Positions 50,030 to 57,139 of a DNA stretch of 64,000 nt are shown here, piece after piece; position 1 is the stretch's first letter, and the number at the start of each line of letters is the position of its first letter. The stretch spans positions 496,001-560,000 of the forward strand of contig OZ244898.1 of the NCBI GenBank assembly GCA_965221585.1. The letters are read 5' to 3'. The position numbers and the translations under genes are program-made. The notes beneath the pieces are model-generated. The model saw nothing but the letters and a program-made list of their open reading frames with translations, was not told where the DNA came from and made no database searches. Source of the DNA: VXYK01 sp965221585. GTDB taxonomy: Bacteria; Actinomycetota; Acidimicrobiia; Acidimicrobiales; Aldehydirespiratoraceae.

Positions 50030-51064
50030 ATGTCGACGGTTACCGTGCTCACGCCGGAGGAGTCGCTTGAAATCAAGGGTCAGTGTGTCGACGATCTGGT
50101 GCTTGTCGACCGAGCATCGCTCACGGAGGTGCTCGGCTGGGAGCTGAAACCTCAAGGTCTGTGCCGGGAGAGCGAGTGCGTTCCGGTGGTCCAGAGCGAC
50201 CTGCTGCACGGAGACAGCGTTGACCTTCGTGCCGCGGCAAGCGCCGTCGGCGTTGCTTCGATGCTCGCGGACGACACCGATCTGGTGGCTTTGAGCGTGC
50301 CGTCCGAAAGGCGCAGCGAGGCGCTCAAACTGCGTCGTGCGCCGAATTTCGTGCTGCCCGACCTCGAGGGGGAGGACCATTCCCTCGATCAGTTCGCAGG
50401 TCGCAAACGATTGCTGGTGGCGTTCGCAAGCTGGTGAGGGTGCGGTTTTGAACTGCCCGGGTGGCAGGCACTGCACGACGAACTGGCCGACGATGGTTTC
50501 ATGGTCATCGGGGTTGCGCTCGACGAGTCAGCTGACGATGTCCGGCCCCTCACCGAGGGGATCTCGTTTCCGGTGCTGCTTGATCGCGACCATGTGCTTG
50601 CCGAGCTGTATGCCGTCAGCAACGTGCCGACGGTGGTCTGGATCGATGAGAACGGCGCTATCGCCCGACCGAACTCGGCCGAGGTGGGCACCGACATGTT
50701 CTTCAAGTACACGGGTGTGCTCCCAGATGAGCACCTGAACCTCCTGCGTGAGTGGGTACGTTCCGGGAAGCTACCCGAAGACGCCACCACGGCGATTCCT
50801 GATCTCGACGCCGACGAGATTGACGCTCGCCTGGCTTTCAGGATCGCTGTTCATCTGCGTCGCTGCGGTGAGCCGTCGGCTGCGGAGTGGTTCGCGACCG
50901 CCGCCGAACTCGCCCCCTTGGACTTCACGGTGCGCCGCGCGGCAATGCCCCTTCAGGACCTCAGTCCGTTCGGTGAAGAGTTCTTCGAGTATTACGCCGA
51001 GTGGCAGGAAGCAGGACGCCCCTATCACGGCATCCCGCGGCCGGTAGCAGAATCTGGTCCTTGA
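50030..51064 (+). CDS. Thioredoxin-fold redoxin with in-frame TGA: candidate selenoprotein
   Basis: One frame of 345 codons from ATG 50030, interrupted only by TGA at 50435-50437 (residue 136). Before it: an N-terminal domain of unknown type (ELKPQGLCRESECVPV), then RAPNFVLPDLEGEDHSLDQFAGRKRLLVAFASW. After it: GCGFELPGWQALHDELADDGFMVIGVALDES and YAVSNVPTVVWIDENGAI. The stop falls where redoxins of this ResA/AhpC-like type have the first Cys of the redox motif (remembered family form SWCGCRxDLP), giving W-U-G-C-G. Downstream coding potential is intact for 208 codons. A hairpin meeting bacterial SECIS rules follows. The alternative is a fresh nonsense mutation or a sequencing error. Confidence 0.8.
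50440..50471 (+). promoter_or_regulatory. SECIS-like hairpin immediately 3' of the in-frame TGA
   Basis: Apical stem CTGCC (50453-50457) pairs perfectly with GGCAG (50463-50467) around loop CGGGT (50458-50462). An outer helix GTGC (50440-50443) with GCAC (50468-50471) can form across a 9-base 5' bulge. The second loop base is G and lies 22 bases after the TGA, within the 16-37 base window and loop rule described for bacterial SECIS elements. Structure only; binding by SelB is not shown. Confidence 0.5.
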
Positions 51065-51087
51065 GCCTCAGAGGCTGCGTTCCAGCT

Positions 51088-52557
51088 CTAAAGGCTGAAC
51101 TCGCCGGAAGTGACCTCGACCGCGCTGCCCACGCATTCGACCTCAGTGCAGGTTGCCATGAGCTTTGGATCTGTGCTGTTGGCCCAGGTACGGGTTCCGT
51201 CGGCGAAGCGAACCAGACCGACAGCTCGCACCGGACCCTCGCGGTCGTACTCGACTGTCACTCCGTCGAGTGTTGCAACGCCTTCGGTGTCGGGGTCGGC
51301 AGCGGAGCGGACAGGCGCTCTGTGCTCGACGGTTCTGGTCCGGTGGGGTTGGCTGGGTGGCGTTGTCGAGTAGGTGGCCAGGGCATGTTTGGCCGCGTGA
51401 CCTCCGTTGCCTTGAACCAGGCCCGTCGAACCCGGCTCTGAGCGGAGCCGGCGGACCATGCCGATCACGCTCTCGCCCGCGGCGAAGTTGAGCGGGGCGC
51501 CCGCGAACGCCAGCCCACCCGTGACGGTGAGTGGACGGTCGGTGCTGATTCCCAGAAGCTCTGTCGTGAGCGCCACCATCGACGGGAAGCACGAATAGAG
51601 GTCCAGGTGCTCGATTTCGTCGAGGTCGCCGATCATCGTCTGCAGCGCGGCACCCGCGGCGGCGAGACCGGGGGCGGTCGAGACATCGTGGCGGGCGATC
51701 AGGCTGGCGGTGTCACTCGCGGTCAGGCACTGCTGCGGATAGACCCGTTGGTCGCCGCTGACGCCGAGTCGGTCGGCGGCTTCGGTGCTGGCGATCACTA
51801 TGGCACCGCCGTGATCCACGTTGTTGTTGGCGCACATGGCTTTGGTGTAGGGCCAACTCACGAAGCGGTTCTCGGCACGGGCTCGGCGGATTTGTGTGGC
51901 TGTCGTGCCCGTTCGATCGGCCGCGTAAGGATTGTCGACCGCGACCGCCGCGTAGTTGGCCCACAGCGACGCAGACCGGTCGCGGGACTCCTCCAGGGTT
52001 TCGCCTCTGCGTTGGCGCAGCGCGCTGTCGAAGACCGCGTAGCTGTTGCGGGGCAACTCTGCACCCCGTTCGATGGCCGTGGTGTCGCCCATGTCGAGCG
52101 GAGGCCCGAAGTTCTCAACGCGGCTGGTTTCGGTTTCTGAACGACGCGCGATCTCGATCCCCAGCTTGCGCTGGGCCCGCCTCGACAGATTGTTCTCCCC
52201 GCCACACATCACCGCAATGTCGATCTCCCCGCGCCGGATCCGATCGCTGAGAGCGGCGAGCAGATGGATCGGCATCTGCCCGCCGAACGAAGAATGCACG
52301 GTCCGCGAAGGTTCGATTCCGCACTCGTCGGCGACCAGAGCAGCCGGGTCCCGGTAACGCCACAGTCCGCCCACGACCGCCACCGTGTCGATGTCCGAAC
52401 GCCAGTCACCAACCCCGCAGTCGGCCAGGGCAAGCTCTGTGGCCTCGGCCATCAACGAGACGGAGTCCGCCGCATCGGCGATCTCACGGTCGCCGGCGGG
52501 AAATCGGGCGACCTGCCCCACCCCAACGATGACAGGCGTGCGGGGCTCTGCTTTCAC
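51088..52557 (-). CDS. Thiolase-like acetyl-CoA acetyltransferase family protein
   Basis: 489 residues from GTG 52557 (VKAEPRTPVIVGVGQVARFP); the longer frame upstream is antisense to the SDR gene. TPVIVGVGQ, IDTVAVVGGLWRYRDPAALVADECGI, FGGQMPIHLLAALSDRIRRGEIDIAVMCGGEN and the C-terminal GLVQGNGGHAAKHALATYS identify an SCP-x/thiolase-like protein. A C-terminal beta-rich domain (VTVEYDREGPVRAVGLVRFADG) is added. Thiolases of this group lack the standard nucleophile context and act in degradation of branched or cyclic acyl-CoAs, or are of unknown activity. Divergent from the SDR gene. Confidence 0.88.
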   Translation of the reverse strand: MKAEPRTPVIVGVGQVARFPAGDREIADAADSVSLMAEATELALADCGVGDWRSDIDTVAVVGGLWRYRDPAALVADECGIEPSRTVHSSFGGQMPIHLLAALSDRIRRGEIDIAVMCGGENNLSRRAQRKLGIEIARRSETETSRVENFGPPLDMGDTTAIERGAELPRNSYAVFDSALRQRRGETLEESRDRSASLWANYAAVAVDNPYAADRTGTTATQIRRARAENRFVSWPYTKAMCANNNVDHGGAIVIASTEAADRLGVSGDQRVYPQQCLTASDTASLIARHDVSTAPGLAAAGAALQTMIGDLDEIEHLDLYSCFPSMVALTTELLGISTDRPLTVTGGLAFAGAPLNFAAGESVIGMVRRLRSEPGSTGLVQGNGGHAAKHALATYSTTPPSQPHRTRTVEHRAPVRSAADPDTEGVATLDGVTVEYDREGPVRAVGLVRFADGTRTWANSTDPKLMATCTEVECVGSAVEVTSGEFSL

Positions 52558-52600
52558 ACGGCAATTATTACCAGCAGCAGCCTCGGAGATAGCGTTGGGC

Positions 52601-53404
52601 ATGGCTGTCACCCCGAAGAGCGTTCTGTTGACGGATCGAGTCGCGGTTGTAACCGGAGCAGGACAAGGCATCGGAGAAGCCACCGCGCTGGCGCTGGCAC
52701 GGTTCGGTGCCGACGTCGCAATCTGCGACATGCACGGTGACAGACTGCCGTCGGTGGCCGCGGCCATCGAGGAGACCGGCCGCCGCTGCCACGCCACCGA
52801 ACTCGATGTGCGTGACGCGCAGGCAGTGGACCAGTGGCTCGGCAGCGTCGTCGATGAACTCGGTGCCATAGACGTGCTGGTCAACAACGCCGGAGGAGGG
52901 TTCCACTCGCTCTATTCGGGAGTGTCGCCCAAAGGCGAGGGCGTTCTGATCGCCGAGAACTTCTCGACCGTCACCAATTGCGTGCGGTACGGGGTCGACC
53001 GGATGAACGACGGTGCTTCGATAATCAACGTGACCTCAGTGGAGGCGTATCACGCCGCCCCCGGATTCGCGGTCTACGCGGCGATGAAAGCGGCCGTTGA
53101 GCAGTTCACCAAGTCCCTGGCCCTTGAACTGGGCGGGCGCGGAATCCGGGTCAACTGCATCGCCCCGGACATGACCCCGACTCCGGGCGACCGGAGTCTG
53201 TCCGAGGCCAGCAGCGCCATGATCGAAGGGATGGAGCCGACTCCGTTGCGGCGCATGGGATCGGTCGACGAGAACGCTGCGGTGGTGGTCTTTCTGGCGT
53301 CCGACATGTCGAGTTTCGTCACCGGATCATCGATCCCGGTCGACGGCGGCACGATCGCGGCTGCAGCCTGGAAAGTCCGGGACGACGGCACCTTCGCTAT
53401 GTGA
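52601..53404 (+). CDS. Short-chain dehydrogenase/reductase (classical SDR)
   Basis: 267 residues from ATG 52601. Complete classical features: cofactor motif TGAGQGIG, DVLVNNAGGG, the active-site Ser in INVTSVEAYH, YAAMK (catalytic Tyr/Lys) and VNCIAPDMTPTPGD, ending FVTGSSIPVDGG. It oxidises or reduces a hydroxyl/keto group using NAD(P). Followed 46 bases later by a dienelactone hydrolase-type gene and probably cotranscribed with it. Substrate unknown; the setting suggests a hydroxyacyl-CoA or alicyclic alcohol. Confidence 0.94.
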   Translation: MAVTPKSVLLTDRVAVVTGAGQGIGEATALALARFGADVAICDMHGDRLPSVAAAIEETGRRCHATELDVRDAQAVDQWLGSVVDELGAIDVLVNNAGGGFHSLYSGVSPKGEGVLIAENFSTVTNCVRYGVDRMNDGASIINVTSVEAYHAAPGFAVYAAMKAAVEQFTKSLALELGGRGIRVNCIAPDMTPTPGDRSLSEASSAMIEGMEPTPLRRMGSVDENAAVVVFLASDMSSFVTGSSIPVDGGTIAAAAWKVRDDGTFAM

Positions 53405-53450
53405 GCAAGAACCGCAGCAAAGGCGGTGCAGCGCAACCAGGAGGCTGGAG

Positions 53451-54410
53451 ATGACAGAAGCAGATCGATATCGGGACCGTGACGTCAGCTACGCCGGGAT
53501 CAAGGGCACCGACATGGTCATCAGATCAGCCAATCCGACCAACTATTTCCAGGCGATCACCGTGCCCGAGCAGTGCGAACCGATCGACATCGATGCCAAG
53601 CTCTTTGTCCCCGCTGCTGCGGGGCCGTTGCCTGCGGTGTTGCTCGCTCCAGGCAGCCTCGGTGTCGGTGAGAACCATGAAGCCCATGCTGCGACGCTGC
53701 TCAACGAGGGTTTCGTGGTGTGTGTGATGGATCCGTTCGGCGCGCGGACTGTCTCATCGACCGTGGCAAACCAGACGCAGTTCAGCTTCGCGGCAAGCGC
53801 CTTCGATGTCGTGTCGGCGCTGGTGGCCCTACGGCAGCGTCCAGAGATCGACGAGTCGCGTATCGCCGCGCAGGGCCATAGCAGGGGCGGCGCGGCGGTG
53901 ATGATCGCGGCCTGTCGGCAGTTCGCGGACGCTGTGGGTTCACCTGATGCCGGGTTCGCCGCGGTCTACGCCGTGTATCCCTGGTGTGGACACCAGTTCC
54001 GTGAGCCCCGCGTCGGGGCTACGCGGATACGGGCGGTCATCGGGGATCAGGACGAGTGGTGTTCACCTCAAGAGGTCCAGGGACAGATCAACGCCATGCG
54101 TATGGGCGGGGCGGACGCCGAGGTTCGTGTGGTCCCGGGTGCGCATCACAGCTTCGATCGGGCTGAGGAGCCCCATGTGATCGAAGACGCCCGTGTGGCT
54201 CTCAGAGCACCCACCGTCATGCTCGACGACGACGGTGCGATGTTCGACCCGCGGACTGGTTCGGCCGACCCGTCACTGGTTGACTTCGACCTGTTCGTGT
54301 TTGCGCTGAAACAGGGCTTTGGCACGTTAGGAGCCACCATCGGCGGTGTTGAAGGTGAGCCTGAACTGTTCGTAGAAGACATGCTCACGTTCCACAGGCA
54401 GATGCTCTGA
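53451..54410 (+). CDS. Dienelactone hydrolase-family alpha/beta hydrolase
   Basis: 319 residues. The nucleophile elbow GHSRGGAA (Ser), an acidic residue in VIGDQDEWCSP and His in PGAHHSFDRAEEP build the triad in dienelactone-hydrolase order, with the N-terminal sheet VLLAPGSLGVGENHEAHAATLLNEGFVVCVMDPFG. The nucleophile is Ser rather than the Cys of true dienelactone hydrolases, so it is probably an esterase of that family. It lies after the SDR gene and converges on the next hydrolase. Confidence 0.88.
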   Translation: MTEADRYRDRDVSYAGIKGTDMVIRSANPTNYFQAITVPEQCEPIDIDAKLFVPAAAGPLPAVLLAPGSLGVGENHEAHAATLLNEGFVVCVMDPFGARTVSSTVANQTQFSFAASAFDVVSALVALRQRPEIDESRIAAQGHSRGGAAVMIAACRQFADAVGSPDAGFAAVYAVYPWCGHQFREPRVGATRIRAVIGDQDEWCSPQEVQGQINAMRMGGADAEVRVVPGAHHSFDRAEEPHVIEDARVALRAPTVMLDDDGAMFDPRTGSADPSLVDFDLFVFALKQGFGTLGATIGGVEGEPELFVEDMLTFHRQML

Positions 54411-54418
54411 AATCAGAT

Positions 54419-55240
54419 CTAGGGCCGAAGCACCGCTTTGAGAATCTCCGCGGCGGCCCGCTCCGGATCCTCGAACGGACCGAAGTGAGTGTTGTCGGGC
54501 CAGGTGACGCTGCGAGCATTGGGCAACCGATCGATGACATGCTCGGCGATTCTCGAGGGGGGATTCCCGTCTTGAGAACGGGCAACCGTGAAGGGCACGG
54601 CGACAGATCCGAGTTGCCCGAACAGTTCTAGATCGACCCCCTCGAAGACGCGAGCCTCGGTTTCTCCGGAGGTCTTCAGAGTTATCCCCTTGTCGGTCTC
54701 GGAGAAACCGTGGATCACGTAGTCGCGGATGACATCGCGGCTGACCAGCGCAAACGGTGCTGCTTGCGAGTACCGCTCGATGGCATGGTCGAACGATTCA
54801 AAGTTGTGTCTGCGCAATCGTGCAGTCTCGGCGAGCCTGTTGCCGCGGGTTGCCGCGGTCGGAGGAAAGATCACGGGCTCGAACGCCCAGGCAGCAGAGA
54901 CCAGACCAGGATGCAGCAGGGCGGTCTTGGCGGCCACGGCGCCGCCCATCGAGTGCCCGGCGACTGCCCAGGAATCAACACCCAGATGCTCGCTGACCGC
55001 CCACACATCGTCGGCCATCGAGGCCCAACCGAGGTCGGTGTCGTCCGGTGTGATCGAGTCGCCGTGACCGCGCAGGTCCGGTGCCCAGACATGGAAGTGG
55101 TCCGTGAGGTGCTCGGCTACGGCGCGGTAGCAGCGACCGTGGAAACCGTTGGCGTGCAGCATCAGCAGAGGCGGGCCGTCGCCCCCGAGGTCGTGCAGCG
55201 CGACGCGTACGCCGTGGCTGGAATCGATCAGCGTTGGCAC
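54419..55240 (-). CDS. Alpha/beta fold hydrolase
   Basis: 273 residues. LLMLHANGFHGRCYRAVAEHL (oxyanion-hole region), WAPDLRGHGDS, AGHSMGGAVAAKTALLHPGL (nucleophile Ser) and a C-terminal WPDNTHFGPFEDPE with the likely catalytic His form a canonical alpha/beta hydrolase fold. It resembles haloalkane dehalogenase/epoxide hydrolase-type and lactonase-type enzymes, but no diagnostic Asp nucleophile is present. Separated by 6 bases from the upstream CMD-family gene and likely in one operon with it. Confidence 0.9.
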   Translation of the reverse strand: MPTLIDSSHGVRVALHDLGGDGPPLLMLHANGFHGRCYRAVAEHLTDHFHVWAPDLRGHGDSITPDDTDLGWASMADDVWAVSEHLGVDSWAVAGHSMGGAVAAKTALLHPGLVSAAWAFEPVIFPPTAATRGNRLAETARLRRHNFESFDHAIERYSQAAPFALVSRDVIRDYVIHGFSETDKGITLKTSGETEARVFEGVDLELFGQLGSVAVPFTVARSQDGNPPSRIAEHVIDRLPNARSVTWPDNTHFGPFEDPERAAAEILKAVLRP

Positions 55241-55246
55241 GGTGGT

Positions 55247-55765
55247 TCAGCTGGTGCCTTCGGGCAGCAGATAGAAGCCGTCGTCGTCCACGGCGATGTC
55301 GAGCACGGCCAGGAATCGTCCGTTGCCGACCGTCATCGCGCACAGTGCGGTCAACTCAATGACTTCCACGTCTGAGAAGTGGTTGCGAACCTCGGCCATG
55401 AACTGATCGTCGATCGAGTGGTGGTTCCTGGCGAACCGGTCGGCGTACTCACCGGCGAGGCGTTCACGTTCGGTCAAGCCCTCGATCTCGGGCGGCGTGC
55501 CGATCGAGCACGACATGACCTCCTGCACAGCTTCCTCGTCGAGGCCCTGAGCGGCAGCTTTCGGTGAGCGGGTGTTGAGGCACACCCCGCAGCCGTTGGC
55601 GACCGCCACTCGAAGGCGGGCGATCTCCCGCAGCCGCGCCGGCAGCGAAGTCTTCTCGTACACCGCGTTGGCGAAGTACCACATGCCCTTGGCCACGTCG
55701 GGCTGCATCATCAACAGCCGTTCCCGCTCCAGCCCTTCACCTTCTACAACATCAATTCGTGCCAT
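55247..55765 (-). CDS. Carboxymuconolactone decarboxylase/AhpD-like family protein
   Basis: 172 residues. The helical CMD core is visible in SLPARLREIARLRVAVANGCGVCLNTRSPKAAAQGLDEEAVQEV. A CxxC pair (CGVC) is present, but the His normally three residues after the second Cys in peroxidase-active AhpD-like members reads Arg (CLNTR), so the activity may differ. Family members are decarboxylases, peroxidases or ring-cleavage accessory enzymes. First gene of the pair with the alpha/beta hydrolase. Confidence 0.86.
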   Translation of the reverse strand: MARIDVVEGEGLERERLLMMQPDVAKGMWYFANAVYEKTSLPARLREIARLRVAVANGCGVCLNTRSPKAAAQGLDEEAVQEVMSCSIGTPPEIEGLTERERLAGEYADRFARNHHSIDDQFMAEVRNHFSDVEVIELTALCAMTVGNGRFLAVLDIAVDDDGFYLLPEGTS

Positions 55766-55795
55766 TGTTCAATCCTAGGATCCTGAAGGTGCGAC

Positions 55796-56242
55796 TCACG
55801 TCAACACGTTGGGCCGGGGGAGGCCTTGAGCTTCGCACATGGCCATGTAGGCGGCGTAGATACCTTCGGCGTCTGTTATCGACTCCACGTTGCCGTCGGC
55901 GTCGAGGTTGAGGTTGGAGCCGTAGATCTGGAACCAGACGTCGGTCAGTTCGGTGTTGTCGTCAGGTACGGTCAGCGTGTGCTCTGAACCTGCCGGTTCG
56001 TACAGGAACGAGCCGGCACGGTTGATGTAGTCGTATTCGGCATACTTCCAAGCGCCGGTCAGCGTGTAGCCGTACACCTGACCCGTGTGTTTGTGTTTCT
56101 GGACCACGACACCTGGCACGAAACGGTTGCGCACGATCCACAGACCAGCCTCTATATCGGCTTGTACCAATTTGAGTTCGACGCCCGTGCCGGTGTCGAC
56201 CCAGGGGATCTCGTCCTCGCCCAGATGGAATGCTTCTGTCAT
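55796..56242 (-). CDS. Cupin protein resembling 2,4'-dihydroxyacetophenone dioxygenase
   Basis: 148 residues. FHLGEDEIPWVDTGTGVELKLVQADIEAGLWIVRNRFVPGVVVQKHKHTGQVYGYTLTGAWKYAEYDYINRAGSFLYEPAGSEHTL is a single cupin with metal ligands in KHKHTGQV and GSEHT, close in pattern to the bacterial dioxygenase cleaving 2,4'-dihydroxyacetophenone. That assignment is family-level; the substrate may differ. It lies between the CMD gene (about 30 bases) and the molybdenum hydroxylase genes, suggesting an aromatic or ketone degradation block. Confidence 0.78.
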   Translation of the reverse strand: MTEAFHLGEDEIPWVDTGTGVELKLVQADIEAGLWIVRNRFVPGVVVQKHKHTGQVYGYTLTGAWKYAEYDYINRAGSFLYEPAGSEHTLTVPDDNTELTDVWFQIYGSNLNLDADGNVESITDAEGIYAAYMAMCEAQGLPRPNVLT

Positions 56243-56320
56243 GGCGCGTCAGCGTAGATCGCCCGTCGCCGCTTGGCGAAACGCGCCCACCAGAACCGCC
56301 CGGAAGGCGGGCTGGCGACG

Positions 56321-57139
56321 TCAGGCCACTCCGGCGGCCTTGAGGGCTCGTTCGGTGAAGACCCGTGCCAGATGACGCCGATAGTCGGCATCGGCGTTGA
56401 GATCAGAGGGCGGTTGCAGCCCGTCGGCTGCGACTGCGGCGGCGTCGGCGGCCGAGGCGCCTGCTGCGACCGCAGCTTCGACAGCTGATGCGCGCAATGG
56501 CGTGGAACCCATGTTGACCAGGCTCACCCCCGCGCCCGAGTCGGCCACCGCGACACCAACGATCGCCCAGTCCTGCGCACGACGGTTGAACTTCTGATAG
56601 TTCCAGCCTCCGGAATTCGCGGCGACTCTCACCTCGACGATCATCTCGTCGTCAGCGAGTGCTGATTCGAAGTATCCGGCGAAGAAGTCTGTGGCTGCTA
56701 TCTCGCGGTCACCACCAGGACCGCGAGCCACGATCGTGCCTCCCAAGGCCAGCACCGCGGCGGGCAGGTCGGAGGCCGGGTCGGCGTGGGCGAGAGTACC
56801 GCCCAAGGTGCCGCGGTGACGCACCGCCGGGTCGCCTACGAGAGCCGCGACCGATGCCAGCAGCGGAGCGGACTCTGCCAGCAGCGCCGAATGCTCGAGT
56901 TCGCTGTGGCGGGTCAGCGCACCGATCGAGATGGTTCCGTTGTCGGCGTTGATGTAACGCAGGTCGTCCAACCGCCCGACATCTACCAGCACTGTCGGGG
57001 TGGCCAGGCGGAAACGCATCATCGGGATGAGGCTGTGACCGCCTGCCAGGAGTTTGGCCTCGTCGCCGTGCTCCGCGAGCAGCGCCACAGCGTGTTCGGC
57101 CGATTCGGCCACCTCATAGTCGAAACTTGCGGGAATCAC
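56321..57139 (-). CDS. Molybdenum hydroxylase FAD-binding medium subunit (CoxM-like)
   Basis: 272 residues. FAD-binding landmarks of the xanthine dehydrogenase/CO dehydrogenase medium chain: LLAGGHSLIPMMRFRLA, ISIGALTRHSELEHS and VRHRGTLGGTLAHADPASDLPAAVLALGG. The CODH-type C-terminal domain (LQPPSDLNADADYRRHLARVFTERAL) is present. Passes electrons from the 2Fe-2S subunit to an acceptor. Overlaps the large-subunit stop by four bases; gene order in transcription is small-large-medium, unlike canonical coxMSL. Confidence 0.93.
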   Translation of the reverse strand: MIPASFDYEVAESAEHAVALLAEHGDEAKLLAGGHSLIPMMRFRLATPTVLVDVGRLDDLRYINADNGTISIGALTRHSELEHSALLAESAPLLASVAALVGDPAVRHRGTLGGTLAHADPASDLPAAVLALGGTIVARGPGGDREIAATDFFAGYFESALADDEMIVEVRVAANSGGWNYQKFNRRAQDWAIVGVAVADSGAGVSLVNMGSTPLRASAVEAAVAAGASAADAAAVAADGLQPPSDLNADADYRRHLARVFTERALKAAGVA

